64,000 nucleotides of DNA from Halobacillus ihumii (lineage in GTDB: Bacteria > Bacillota > Bacilli > Bacillales > Halobacillaceae): assembly GCF_902726645.1 (NCBI RefSeq), contig NZ_CACVAO010000001.1, positions 2,419,362 through 2,483,361 of the forward strand, written 5' to 3'. Shown here one piece after another: positions 8,313 through 17,982 of this stretch. The notes beneath the pieces were generated by a model. The model was given only the letters and a program-made list of their open reading frames with translations, had not been told where the DNA came from and did not search any database. Each line of letters starts with the position of its first letter. Position 1 is the stretch's first letter. Made by a program: the position numbers and the translations under genes.

Positions 8313-9423
8313 AAATTCGCGCCCTATTGAAGGACTCTCCATCCCAGAAAACCTCCTGATCACACCAACCTATGTCTTTTTTTTAATCCATGCGATGCAA
8401 GTTGGGGTGGGGATTTTGGGGTTTGAAACATATATCGCCAAATATGCTGGGTTTGATGCATGGATTTCGATTCTGCTAGGTGGTTTAGGGATCCATGTGC
8501 TGTTATGGATGATTTACCATATTCTTCAGGATAGTAAAGGAGATATTGTATCTGTCCATAGGAATATATTTGGTAAATACCTTGGCGGTTTTTTCAGTTT
8601 ATTGTTTAGCCTCTATTTCTTGCTGCTAACTTTAACAGTACTCAGGTCATATATAGAAGTAATTGAGGTATGGATTTTCCCTGAGTTACAGCTATGGCTA
8701 TTTACATTTGTATTTGTTCTAATTGTCTATTACTTTGTGAAAAGTGGATTCCGTGTCGTTACCGGTTTATGTCTGATCAGTGTTATTTTGGCGCTTCCCA
8801 TTTTACTGTTAAAATTCTTTCCCATTTTGGAGGGAGATGTGATGAATCTCTATCCAGTTGTTGACCATAGTGTTGGAGAGATTCTTCGTGGTACACAAAA
8901 GAGCGTCCTTAGCTTTCTTGGGTTTGAATTATTATTGGTTTTCTATCCTTTCATAAAAAACCCGCATGCTTCTAAAAGATGGGCACATTTCGCTGTGTTT
9001 TTTACGGTCTCTATATACTTAATCACAGCCCTTGTATCGTTTGTTTATTTTAGTGAAGGTCAGCTGCAATATGTCATCTGGGGGACTATCACCCTTTGGA
9101 AAATTGTTGAGTTTCCATTTATTGAACGGTTTGAATATATTGGTATTGCTATGTGGTTCTATGTTGTCTTGCCGAATATAGCTTTGGCACTATGGGCAGC
9201 AAGTCGGATTCCAAAACGCGTTCTAAAGATCAAACAAAAATATGTGCTGTTCCTATTTAGTATCATTCTTATTGTGGTATGTTCCATGTTTACGGACCGC
9301 CAGGCTATTGACAAGCTCAACAGTATGACTAGTAGAATCGGGCTTTATGTATTGTTGTACATACCCGTTTTATTTGTTCTATCGAAAATCATGGTTAAAG
9401 TGAGGAATCGAGATGAAGCTTAA
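8305..9423 (+). CDS. gerXB: GerB-family spore germination receptor, B subunit
   Basis: A 372-residue integral membrane protein of about ten TM segments, related to amino acid permeases of the APC superfamily; in the receptor it is thought to bind the germinant. The start ATG 8305 lies within the end of gerXA and has AAAGAGGG upstream; longer starts inside gerXA give non-family sequence. It overlaps gerXC by 11 bp. The N-terminus (SRPIEGLSIPENLLITPTYV) and C-terminal basic tail look complete. The germinant cannot be predicted from sequence. Confidence 0.93.
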   Translation: MNKNSRPIEGLSIPENLLITPTYVFFLIHAMQVGVGILGFETYIAKYAGFDAWISILLGGLGIHVLLWMIYHILQDSKGDIVSVHRNIFGKYLGGFFSLLFSLYFLLLTLTVLRSYIEVIEVWIFPELQLWLFTFVFVLIVYYFVKSGFRVVTGLCLISVILALPILLLKFFPILEGDVMNLYPVVDHSVGEILRGTQKSVLSFLGFELLLVFYPFIKNPHASKRWAHFAVFFTVSIYLITALVSFVYFSEGQLQYVIWGTITLWKIVEFPFIERFEYIGIAMWFYVVLPNIALALWAASRIPKRVLKIKQKYVLFLFSIILIVVCSMFTDRQAIDKLNSMTSRIGLYVLLYIPVLFVLSKIMVKVRNRDEA

Positions 9424-10498
9424 GTGGCTATGTCCATCAATCATCGCATCGTTAATGTTACTTACAAGCTGTATGCCTAATGTCAGTGTCGAGGATGCAG
9501 CAATAGTTCAAATAGCCGGATATGATTTTGTTAATGAAGATAAAATTAAAGGAACCTTTGCGGTTGCCCAGTATAATAAAAGTGAGCAGAAGACATCCGC
9601 TACGGAAGTTAATTTGTCCACTACGGCGAACACCATTAAAAACATCCATGCCAAGTTGCAGAGACAATCCTCCAGACCGATATCTACCGGGAAGTTAACC
9701 ATTGTTTTATATGATAAAGAACTTGCTAAGAACGATATGTCCAAGTTTATTGATTCTTTAAGCCGTGACCCAAGGATTGGGAGAGATATTCTGCTCGCGA
9801 TTGTAGATGGAAACACAGAAAAAATGATTAAAACACAATATAAACAAAACAATACAACAGCAGCATATATGAAGGGTATGATCGAGCATAATATGTATAG
9901 CAACTTTCCAAACACAAACTTGCACAATTTCGTGCAAGCTTATTTTGGGGAGGGGGTGGATGCCTTTCTCCCTTATCTGGAAAAAGTAAACAGCCATATA
10001 AAGATCAAGGGGATTGCATTTTTAAATGACGGCCGTTTAGTCCATTCGATCCCTTATTCAAAAAGCTTATTCTTTAAAATGATGAGGGAAGAAGTAAGAG
10101 AGGGAATGCAGGAAATGAACTTCCAAGGGGAAGGGATAATGATGGAAAGTATCAGTTCAAATGTGGATATCCATATTAAAGGAAACACAAAGAACCCTGA
10201 ATTTCTAGTTAAAATCAAGGTGAGAGGGATTATCAATGAAATTTCTAATTTGGCCAGTGCTTCAACTCCTCCTCTCGTTGAGAAAATGGAGAAGGACTTT
10301 ACTAAATTCTTCGAAAAGAATTGCCAGGCGTTAATTCGTGAGTTTCAAGAACAAAATATTGACCCTGTTGGTTTTGGGAATGCCTTAAAGAACCGCAGAA
10401 GAAATGTGGACATGAAAAAATGGCAGGATCAATACCCTGAGGTACCGATTGACGTGAAAGTAGAATTAGAAATCACCGAAACAGGTATATCAGCTTAA
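9413..10498 (+). CDS. gerXC: GerC-family germination lipoprotein, C subunit
   Basis: A 361-residue lipoprotein of the spore inner membrane. The signal peptide ends in the lipobox LLTSC with the lipidated cysteine at 20, followed by the three-domain GerC fold (IQIAGYDF near the start, a conserved central KIKGIAFLNDGRLV and a C-terminal AQYPEVPI-like region). It is the last gene of the gerX operon, followed 7 bp later by a terminator. The triple gene order A-B-C is that of a complete, presumably functional receptor. Confidence 0.94.
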   Translation: MKLKWLCPSIIASLMLLTSCMPNVSVEDAAIVQIAGYDFVNEDKIKGTFAVAQYNKSEQKTSATEVNLSTTANTIKNIHAKLQRQSSRPISTGKLTIVLYDKELAKNDMSKFIDSLSRDPRIGRDILLAIVDGNTEKMIKTQYKQNNTTAAYMKGMIEHNMYSNFPNTNLHNFVQAYFGEGVDAFLPYLEKVNSHIKIKGIAFLNDGRLVHSIPYSKSLFFKMMREEVREGMQEMNFQGEGIMMESISSNVDIHIKGNTKNPEFLVKIKVRGIINEISNLASASTPPLVEKMEKDFTKFFEKNCQALIREFQEQNIDPVGFGNALKNRRRNVDMKKWQDQYPEVPIDVKVELEITETGISA

Positions 10499-10505
10499 GC
10501 AATGT

Positions 10506-10540
10506 GGGCACAATTCACAAAAGAATTGTGTCCATTTTTT
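10506..10540 (+). terminator. Terminator of the gerX operon
   Basis: GGGCACAATTC pairs with GAATTGTGTCC (one G-T pair) across a six-base loop, followed by ATTTTTTT. Confidence 0.87.
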
Positions 10541-10612
10541 TCGAGAAGTGTTTAAGTTCGTTTAAACATTTCCCGGGAAATAACGACTGCTTTTAACAAA
10601 ATTCGAAAATAC

Positions 10613-10790
10613 GAGGCTGGGAAAAATTCAAATTAACCATAAAATAATCCGAACTACTAAAATAAAATCAGTTCGGATTATTTGTGTGCCAAGAAAGGAT
10701 TTTTTACCCCTTTCCGATAGAGTACGGTGAGCTTCCTCAGGCTGTCGCATTGCGGGTTCTGCGTTTATACTATTCAATTTTATTGTTCGA
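10613..10790. repeat. Dispersed compound repeat, copy 1 (degraded)
   Basis: Shares a series of blocks, in the same order, with 21869-22115: GAGGCTGGGA at the left end, ATAATCCGAAC...GTTCGGATTATTTGTGTG in a hairpin, CAAGAAAGGATT, a central GC-rich part and TTTATACTATTCA near the right end. The central part is more eroded than in the other copy. It fills the intergenic space between gerXC and the bacilliredoxin gene. No coding potential seen. Confidence 0.75.
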
Positions 10791-10811
10791 TTTTTGGATT
10801 CCGGAAACTAA

Positions 10812-11240
10812 TTAACAGTATTGGTTATAGGCGGTAGTTAAGTTGTGAACAATTTCCTCAACATCATGGTCCTCAATTTCTTCGCGAGGTATGAAGTGAA
10901 GGACTTGTCCGTTCTTTAGAAGCGCCATGGAAGGTGAGGATGGTTCATACCCTTCTAAATAATCGCGCATGCGGCTAGTTGCTTCACGGTCCTGACCAGC
11001 AAAAACGGTTACCAGATGCTCGGGCTTCTTCTCATTTTCCAGCGACTCTCTTGCGGAAGGGCGTGCTAACCCGGCTGCACATCCACATACAGAATTGATA
11101 ACAACGAGGGATGTCCCTTCTTTGGAGCTGATAAACTCATCGACGGACTCCGGGGTCGTTAACTCGGAGAAACCTGCATTGGTTAACTCATCTCTCATAG
11201 GTTGGGATATTTCTTTCATATAAGCTTCATATGGATTCAT
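10812..11240 (-). CDS. Bacilliredoxin (BrxA/BrxB, YphP/YqiW family)
   Basis: Removes bacillithiol from oxidised cytoplasmic proteins. The 142-residue thioredoxin-like protein carries the family CGC motif (Cys52-Gly-Cys54) in VINSVCGCAAGLARP and ends with a conserved cysteine (NQYC). ATG 11240 has GGAGG eight bases upstream; five extra codons in the longer frame are unlikely. It lies 15 bp after the CvfC-like gene and is probably co-transcribed with it. Which paralogue it is cannot be settled by motif alone. Confidence 0.92.
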   Translation of the reverse strand: MNPYEAYMKEISQPMRDELTNAGFSELTTPESVDEFISSKEGTSLVVINSVCGCAAGLARPSARESLENEKKPEHLVTVFAGQDREATSRMRDYLEGYEPSSPSMALLKNGQVLHFIPREEIEDHDVEEIVHNLTTAYNQYC

Positions 11241-11255
11241 TAAAAAAACCTCCAA

Positions 11256-12392
11256 TTATTTTTGTTTTGTAGCTTGAGTCATTTGATGCCACACAGAACC
11301 TTTTGCTTCTTTACCGCCCTCAATCCGTTCAATAGCCATATTGATCTGCATGCGAACTTCAAATTCAGGATCGTCCGCAGCCTTTTTCAGGGCGGGCAGA
11401 GCAGATTCATCGCCCAACTCATAGAGGAACATGGCTGCTCTCCATCTTACTAAGCGGTTATTGTCGGCCAATGAGTCGATCATTTCAGGAATTGCTTCTT
11501 TTAAGCCCAAATCAGATAAGCAGTCTCCCGCTGTTCTTCTCACCGTCACTGTCTTATCTTTCAAGGCTTTGTATAGATATGGGAGAACTTCTTGTTCTTC
11601 AATCATCCCTAAATAAGCTGTCGCTAATCGTCGAATGGATGCTTTCTCATCACTTAGAGCTTTATCTAAAACAGCTAAATCCTCTATTGTCGGATCCATC
11701 CGGTCAAGTGCTGCATAACGCACTTTCCAGTCAGGGTCATTCAGGGAGGTCAGAGATACTTCCTGACCTTTGACGGCCTCCGGTTTACTCGGATTTTCTT
11801 CGAAAGCTAGTGTTACTAATGTCTTCAGCCGCTCTACATCGTAACTAGCTGTAAGTTCTTCTTTAACTTGTTCGCCAATTTCCATTGGATCACCATAGCG
11901 AGGGCTTTGTTCGACCCATTTCCGTTCCATGATCATATTTGGAGAAGCTGGCGCGGCTTCCATTGCTGCTTCGGTAAACATCTCAGGCAAGCCAACACGT
12001 TTTTCTTCCTCCCCGTCTTCCAGCTTTACTTGCATAGGGATTCCGCGAAACATTTGAATAAACACTTTCACTTCGCCAAAAGAATCATCAAGAGCTTCCT
12101 CGCCTCTTTGACTCGTATTATCTCCTGCTTTCTCTGAGCCAAAAACGGACCGAACTTCCGGTAGAATTGCCTCCCAGCTTACTTTAGGGTGTCTTTCTAA
12201 CGCGATAAAATCGGCCACGTGATACAAGCCTTTAACCCCTTCAACCTCAAAGAGCTGTGAGATGAAGGCAGGAGCCGTATCGAAATTGTCCCCTTGTTTA
12301 TAGTTACGGGTATCGCCGCTTGGCAGTTCTTCATTTAGATTGATCTTCATCGAGTTAGGGCTGGGTGTCGGCTCGATCGACACGATCTTCAT
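11256..12392 (-). CDS. Conserved virulence factor C-like protein (CvfC/YpgR family)
   Basis: A 378-residue cytoplasmic protein. The first 85 residues (SIEPTPSPNSMKINLN ... VEGVKGLYHVADFIALER) form an Nfu/NifU N-terminal scaffold-like domain, and residues about 190-365 hold PBS-lyase/HEAT repeats (DPDWKVRYAALDRM, EKASIRRLATAYLG, KTVTVRRTAGDCLSD, NRLVRWRAAMFLY). A related protein in Staphylococcus aureus is known as a virulence factor of unclear mechanism. GGAGGGG precedes the ATG. Pairing with bacilliredoxin suggests a thiol or Fe-S related role; this is inference. Confidence 0.85.
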   Translation of the reverse strand: MKIVSIEPTPSPNSMKINLNEELPSGDTRNYKQGDNFDTAPAFISQLFEVEGVKGLYHVADFIALERHPKVSWEAILPEVRSVFGSEKAGDNTSQRGEEALDDSFGEVKVFIQMFRGIPMQVKLEDGEEEKRVGLPEMFTEAAMEAAPASPNMIMERKWVEQSPRYGDPMEIGEQVKEELTASYDVERLKTLVTLAFEENPSKPEAVKGQEVSLTSLNDPDWKVRYAALDRMDPTIEDLAVLDKALSDEKASIRRLATAYLGMIEEQEVLPYLYKALKDKTVTVRRTAGDCLSDLGLKEAIPEMIDSLADNNRLVRWRAAMFLYELGDESALPALKKAADDPEFEVRMQINMAIERIEGGKEAKGSVWHQMTQATKQK

Positions 12393-12558
12393 AGTTTAAT
12401 CCCCTCCAGACATTCTTTACATTGATTTTATCAAAGAAGTATGGCTACTTCCATTGATAGGCATGTAGGTTGATTGGAAAAAATAGGTTGATCTTCAATT
12501 TGCAAGGGTGTTATATTACACGAGGAGAGGAATAAAATGGTACGAGGGGGGCGAGCGG

Positions 12559-15500
12559 ATGGGGGATTATTCTCGTGAGCAGCAAGAAGAAGTATTTCGT
12601 AATGAATTAAGAGAATTGAGAGAGAAGCAGTACATAACTGGGGATGAGTACAGACGAGTACTTGAAGCGCATGAACAATATGTAAAGAGTCAATTCATAG
12701 AGCATGAAACCGTTGATGAACAGATGAAGGTACCGGAAGATTTAGTTTCAAAACCGAAAGTAATAAAGGAGAAACCAGTAAAGCCAGCTAAACCCAAAAA
12801 AGAAAAGACAAAAGAGCAAGTGCGTGAGAGAAATATCACTTGGTCTTTAATTATGGGTGTTGTTCTATTACTCATTAGTGGACTAATTGTAGCGACTAGT
12901 CAGTGGGACCAAATGGGACCCGTAATGAAGGTGTTCTCTATTTCTTTTGTTTCTCTGTTTTTCTTGGGTTTAAGTTATATTTCAAGAAAGTATTTAAGAA
13001 TCGAACAAACTGCTTTTGCTTTTCTCACGCTTGGAAGCCTGCTTGTGCCCATTGTAGTCCTTGCAATTGGCTATTTTGAGCTGTTTGGCAGCTATTTATC
13101 CCTCAATGGTCAAGGACGATATCTTTTAGGAATAATGGGAGCAGCAATTCCGCTGCCCCTTTATATTAAAAATGCTTTTAATCATCAATCTCGCTTATTC
13201 GTATGGATTTCCTTTATTTCCCTCTCCCTTGCAGTTGGTTTTACTCTTGGGGCTTTAAAACTGCCTGTGGATGCTTTTTACCTACTATTAATGCTATTCA
13301 ATGCCGTTCTGCTATTTTTCTATCATCGCTTTGAAAAAAAGACGATAGGGAAGTTGTTTATAAAGGAAATGCCATTATATGCCCAGGCTAATCTAATTCT
13401 GTCTACATTGCTGATGCTTATACTGTTTGAAAATGAATTGATGTACAGCTTTAATCTTTTTCTGACTGCAGGACTCTATATGGCTATGGTTTTTGTATAT
13501 AAAACAAAAGAGTATCAATTTGTTTTTTCAGTATTATTTGCCTACGGAGTGTATCAACTGGTAGAACATTCGCCTTTGCAAGTTGCTGATTATGTGGTTT
13601 ATGCCTCTGCGGGTATGCTCTACCTTGGATTTGCCTATGCTGCCCGAAATCATGCGTTTATGAAGCAAGCCTTTCTGTACACGAGTGGGGTAATCTCATT
13701 CTTCGCTTTTATTTACGTAAGTTATGAAGGGATCTTACTTCAGGCAGAAGAAGGTTCAGTTTTGCTTTTGTCAGCTTACTTAATTGTAGCCCTTAATTAT
13801 GGGGTGCTCGCTTATTTAGCAAAACAACAAGTATTTGAATATCTCACACCAGTGTTTATCTTTGCGGCGGCCTGGCAGCTATGGATGGTAGCTAATCTGG
13901 GCTGGCTGAGTATAGAATTGTTTATGTTTCTAGTGGCAGGAGCTATGCTGCTTTACATTGGTTTGTGGACGGAGCATAAGTGGTTACAGCCTATTAAAGA
14001 AAGCAGCTTTTATGAAGCTGTTGTAATCATGGTGATTTGTATTGGCTTTGGGGCTCAAACGAACGAATATGGTGCAACAGCTGTTATGTTGTTTCTATTC
14101 GGAGTATGTGCTTTTTTATCATTTAAGAAATCTGCTAGTAAAGAAGTGTTAGAGTTCGCAGAATGGGTATTTCCATTGAGCTGGCTTTTATCCCTTGTTA
14201 TGATTTATTTTCTTTTGGCTAATCAAATTACCGGACTAAGGGATGGATATGGGGAAGCTGCTCATTTAGCTCTTAGCGGATTGTTATTATTAGCCGTAAG
14301 CATCGGATTGGGATTGGTTAAAGAAGAAAAACTATCTATGTCTATGTTTTATATCGGTCAATCTGCGTATGCCTTGTCTATCTTCTTTTTACTTAATGGT
14401 ACGGTCATAGAGTCAGACTGGTTGCGTTCATTGATTCTGTTGGCAGGGGTCAGTGTATTTACGTGGCTGGTTCGACGCTCAGCTGTTTCTCAGCTCTGGA
14501 TTATCGTTTCCTTAACGGTATTGTCGTTTTATGTATCGCTTATTCCATTGTTGTCATTACAGGGGCTCCCTGACCTATTAATGTTTCTAATTGGTGCCCC
14601 TGTGCTGCTTATTGGGATCGGGTATTTTGCTGCAAAAAAATGGCCTGAAGTGAACCCGTATTTCTTCTGGGTCGCTCACGGGGCTATGGTGGTTCTAATT
14701 GGTATTATTTTGCTGGAACAGACCATTTCTATGAGATTAACGCCTTTTATTCTAATTGTTCCGATAGCAGTTTATATCTATAGCAGTTTGCTTAATAAGC
14801 AGGAATGGCAAGTGAAATTATTCCTTTATGCCAGCTTCACGATCTTGTTCTTTTTGATTACTAATACAGGTCTCTATTATGCTTTATTTGAAGTCATGTC
14901 GGTGGAATATACTTTCTTGGTTACGAGTGTTATCCTCTCCCTGGTTTGGTATGGTACACCTGAAGTATGGAAAAGACGAATAGAATGGTATGTTATCCCT
15001 TTTTCCATCATCGGTTTGTTTACCTTAATTTATCAGACCGCTCAACTTCATATCATAGAAATAGTACCGATTCTTGCCTACGTAATGTTGATCTGCTTTT
15101 TTACATGGGTTCGAAAGTGGTCAGTTATTACGATTTTACCTCTCGCAGGGACCATGTCCATGTGGGGAGAATACCGTGATGGAATAGAAACTCCTATCTT
15201 GCTTCTCCTTCTAGTTATCAGTTTCGCTTTGCTTACTGGATTAGGAAGGTTCTTGCATAGTTCCTTAATTGTAAAAAAAGAGAAAACATTTGTGGTAGAT
15301 AGCTTCTCATGGGTAGCTCTCCTTTATATTCCTTATTATGCTATGTTTTTGGAAAGGGGTTTGACGATTTGGCTTCAAGTTCTGCCGTGCTTCCTGCTGA
15401 GTATTTGGCTGATTTTGAACCGGTTCAGGTGGGAGTCTCGACGTGTATCGCCTGTTTTTGAGACGTTAGGTGTATTGAGTATCTATCCCGCTTACTTGCT

Positions 15501-15984
15501 TATTATAGAGGAATACGATTACTTGTGGACTGATTTAATACACGCAGAGCTTCAGGTTCTGCCGCTTATCGGGGTATTGGTGTTCCTGCGCCGGCATACT
15601 TGGCCCGAATATAAGAAAGCGATGAATCATGTGCAGCTTGGATTATTGTTAGGCATTTCCGCTTTTTTAGTAGTAGATGCTATATGGAGTCATACCATCT
15701 GGGATGCATGGATTATTGGCAGTCTCTCCCTGATTTCATTGGTGACTGGAATGCAGCTCAGAATTAAATCCTACTTTTTTGTGGGCGCAGGAGTGTTGGT
15801 TTTTAACGTGATCTACCAAACCCGTCCATATTGGGGCAATTTACCTTGGTGGGTTTACCTGCTTCTCGCCGGCTTCTTGTTGATAGGGATTGCCAGTTAC
15901 AATGAATGGCAAAAACAGAAAGACCATAAACCTCTGGAAGAAAAGGTCAAACGAGTTCTCGCCGCTTTTAAAAAATGGAATTAG
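12559..15984 (+). CDS. Very large polytopic membrane protein, 1141 residues, unknown function
   Basis: An N-terminal soluble helical region of about 95 residues (RELREKQYITGDEYRRVLEAHEQYV, then a Lys/Pro-rich stretch) is followed by near-continuous hydrophobic segments, about 25-30 TM helices, to the end; the tail is basic. The N-terminus recalls DUF2157-type membrane proteins, but I cannot name the family firmly. ATG 12559 has GAGGGGGG upstream; the 17-codon-longer frame lacks such a site. It lies 107 bp before an ABC-2 exporter but has no clear operon link. No catalytic motif seen. Confidence 0.75.
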   Translation: MGDYSREQQEEVFRNELRELREKQYITGDEYRRVLEAHEQYVKSQFIEHETVDEQMKVPEDLVSKPKVIKEKPVKPAKPKKEKTKEQVRERNITWSLIMGVVLLLISGLIVATSQWDQMGPVMKVFSISFVSLFFLGLSYISRKYLRIEQTAFAFLTLGSLLVPIVVLAIGYFELFGSYLSLNGQGRYLLGIMGAAIPLPLYIKNAFNHQSRLFVWISFISLSLAVGFTLGALKLPVDAFYLLLMLFNAVLLFFYHRFEKKTIGKLFIKEMPLYAQANLILSTLLMLILFENELMYSFNLFLTAGLYMAMVFVYKTKEYQFVFSVLFAYGVYQLVEHSPLQVADYVVYASAGMLYLGFAYAARNHAFMKQAFLYTSGVISFFAFIYVSYEGILLQAEEGSVLLLSAYLIVALNYGVLAYLAKQQVFEYLTPVFIFAAAWQLWMVANLGWLSIELFMFLVAGAMLLYIGLWTEHKWLQPIKESSFYEAVVIMVICIGFGAQTNEYGATAVMLFLFGVCAFLSFKKSASKEVLEFAEWVFPLSWLLSLVMIYFLLANQITGLRDGYGEAAHLALSGLLLLAVSIGLGLVKEEKLSMSMFYIGQSAYALSIFFLLNGTVIESDWLRSLILLAGVSVFTWLVRRSAVSQLWIIVSLTVLSFYVSLIPLLSLQGLPDLLMFLIGAPVLLIGIGYFAAKKWPEVNPYFFWVAHGAMVVLIGIILLEQTISMRLTPFILIVPIAVYIYSSLLNKQEWQVKLFLYASFTILFFLITNTGLYYALFEVMSVEYTFLVTSVILSLVWYGTPEVWKRRIEWYVIPFSIIGLFTLIYQTAQLHIIEIVPILAYVMLICFFTWVRKWSVITILPLAGTMSMWGEYRDGIETPILLLLLVISFALLTGLGRFLHSSLIVKKEKTFVVDSFSWVALLYIPYYAMFLERGLTIWLQVLPCFLLSIWLILNRFRWESRRVSPVFETLGVLSIYPAYLLIIEEYDYLWTDLIHAELQVLPLIGVLVFLRRHTWPEYKKAMNHVQLGLLLGISAFLVVDAIWSHTIWDAWIIGSLSLISLVTGMQLRIKSYFFVGAGVLVFNVIYQTRPYWGNLPWWVYLLLAGFLLIGIASYNEWQKQKDHKPLEEKVKRVLAAFKKWN

Positions 15985-16090
15985 AAGCAGCTTCGACAAT
16001 ATATTTCATGAAATTAGAAGATCTGTGAAACATAATTAAGCCTTGTTCGTAGAATAGGTGGACATGGAAAGAAAGGGAGGGTTTTTGGTA

Positions 16091-17011
16091 ATGTCGGAAC
16101 CTGTAATGAAGTTAAAAAATCTTAAGAAAACGATACGTAATAAACCGATTATTAAAGGGTTGGACTTTGAGATTTATAGTGGTGAGGTATTTGGTTTCCT
16201 CGGACCAAATGGGGCAGGGAAAACGACTACTATCCGAATGATGGTTGGGCTTATGGGCATGACAGATGGAGATGTCATGATTAAAGGCCACAGTGTGAAA
16301 ACTGATTTTAAAAATGCAGTTCGTCATGTGGGGGGGATTGTAGAAAACCCGGAAATGTATCCATTTATGACGGGATGGAAGAACCTCGTTCATTACTCAA
16401 GGATGATCCCGGGCATTAGCAAAGAAAGAATACAGGAGGTTGTGCGTCTCGTTGGGCTTGAAAAAAGGATTAAAGATAAAGTATCCAAATATTCTTTAGG
16501 AATGAGACAGCGGCTTGGGATTGCCCAGGCTCTATTACATAGTCCTTCCATTCTTATCCTTGATGAACCAACTAATGGATTGGATCCTTCAGGGATTCGC
16601 GAAATTCGTTCCTACATAAGAAGACTGGCAGCCGAAGAAGGTGTGGCAGTTATTGTCTCAAGTCACATTTTATCTGAAATGGAAATGATGTGTGACCGAA
16701 TCGGTATTATTAAAAATGGTGAGCTTGTTTCGATTCAGTCTGTACAGGACGCTTTGCAGCAATCAGAGCAAAAAGAAGTAGCGCTTGAGGCAGAGCCAAT
16801 AGATCAAGCCTTTCAGGTGCTGCAGCAACTGTTAGAGGGAACTGTAAGTCAAGGTGAAAATGAGTTACTGTTTTCAATCGAGAAAACGGAAATTCCGAAT
16901 GTCATCCAGAAACTTGTCGAACAAAATATTAATATCTACAGCGTGAACGTAAACCGTTCTACCTTGGAAGATAAATTTCTAGATTTGATCGGAGAGGGAA
17001 CCATTGAGTAA
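16091..17011 (+). CDS. ABC-2 type exporter, ATP-binding subunit
   Basis: A 306-residue ATPase with Walker A GPNGAGKTT, signature YSLGMRQRLGIAQALL, Walker B ILILDEPTNGLDP and a C-terminal extension typical of the BcrA/YxlF-type drug or lantibiotic exporters. ATG 16091 has GGGAGGG nine bases upstream, so the 11-codon-longer frame is not needed. It overlaps the permease gene by 8 bp. The substrate is unknown; no bacteriocin or two-component system gene lies nearby. Confidence 0.9.
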   Translation: MSEPVMKLKNLKKTIRNKPIIKGLDFEIYSGEVFGFLGPNGAGKTTTIRMMVGLMGMTDGDVMIKGHSVKTDFKNAVRHVGGIVENPEMYPFMTGWKNLVHYSRMIPGISKERIQEVVRLVGLEKRIKDKVSKYSLGMRQRLGIAQALLHSPSILILDEPTNGLDPSGIREIRSYIRRLAAEEGVAVIVSSHILSEMEMMCDRIGIIKNGELVSIQSVQDALQQSEQKEVALEAEPIDQAFQVLQQLLEGTVSQGENELLFSIEKTEIPNVIQKLVEQNINIYSVNVNRSTLEDKFLDLIGEGTIE

Positions 17012-17960
17012 CTTTATCCAGTTAGTTAAGAATGAACAGATGAAAACGTATTCCCAGATAGCTACATGGGTGATGTATATCGTATTAGCGGTCTTTATTA
17101 TTGGGTTTGGTGTTTTTATGAAGGTAGATCAAACTATCATGGACGATGAACAATCTACAGATGGGAATTGGAAACAGGAATTGCAAGCTGAGAATGAACA
17201 ACTTCGTCAACAAGCTAAGGAACAGGAGTTTGCGGCATCCATGAATGAAAGGCAAATCGCTATGAATGAATACCGGATCGAAAATAGTGTGGAGCCGGGC
17301 GGGTATGATGTTTGGAATTTTGTTCAGGACAATAGGGCGAATATTTCCATTATCAGTCTTCTGACGATTATTGTGGCAGCGGGTATGATTGCGAATGAAT
17401 TTAAATGGGGTTCCATTAAGTTACTGCTTATCAGGCCCATCTCCCGTACGAAAATATTAGCATCGAAATATGTTTCTGTGCTACTATTTGCCATGACCAT
17501 GTTATTATTTTTATATGTACTATCGTTCCTGACAGGTTCTGTTTTATTTGGCTTTGAAAACTTTATGGAACCTTATTTATATTGGAAAGGGGAAGAGATT
17601 CAACAAGCTCCGATCTTCCAATTAACGTTGACGCAATACCTGCTAAGTTCTGTGAATTTGGTTATGATGGCAACTTTTGCATTTATGATTTCTGCTATTT
17701 TCAGAAACAGTTCACTTGCGATAGGAGTCGCTATTTTTCTGATGATGACAGGAAATTCAATTGTCGGTTTCTTTAGCGATAAAGAATGGGCGAAATTTAT
17801 TTTGTTTGCTAACACAAATTTGAATCAATTTTTTACAGGAACACCAATTATTTCAGACTTAACCTTAACTTTTTCCGTATCAGTCTTGATGGTTTACTTA
17901 GTTTTGTTCCTAGGTTTATCCTGGTTTTTCTTTTCCAAAAGGGATATCGCGAATGCTTAG
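17004..17960 (+). CDS. ABC-2 type exporter, permease subunit
   Basis: A 318-residue membrane protein partner of the preceding ATPase. TM1 is at about 20-40, followed by a soluble, Gln/Glu-rich extracytoplasmic segment of some 60 residues, then five further TM segments. TTG 17004 is the start, inside the end of the ATPase gene, with GGAGAGGG upstream; the overlap implies translational coupling. It is followed after 22 bp by the DUF4064 gene, likely in the same transcript. Confidence 0.88.
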   Translation: MSNFIQLVKNEQMKTYSQIATWVMYIVLAVFIIGFGVFMKVDQTIMDDEQSTDGNWKQELQAENEQLRQQAKEQEFAASMNERQIAMNEYRIENSVEPGGYDVWNFVQDNRANISIISLLTIIVAAGMIANEFKWGSIKLLLIRPISRTKILASKYVSVLLFAMTMLLFLYVLSFLTGSVLFGFENFMEPYLYWKGEEIQQAPIFQLTLTQYLLSSVNLVMMATFAFMISAIFRNSSLAIGVAIFLMMTGNSIVGFFSDKEWAKFILFANTNLNQFFTGTPIISDLTLTFSVSVLMVYLVLFLGLSWFFFSKRDIANA

Positions 17961-17982
17961 TCAATAAAGGAGTGTGAGTAAT

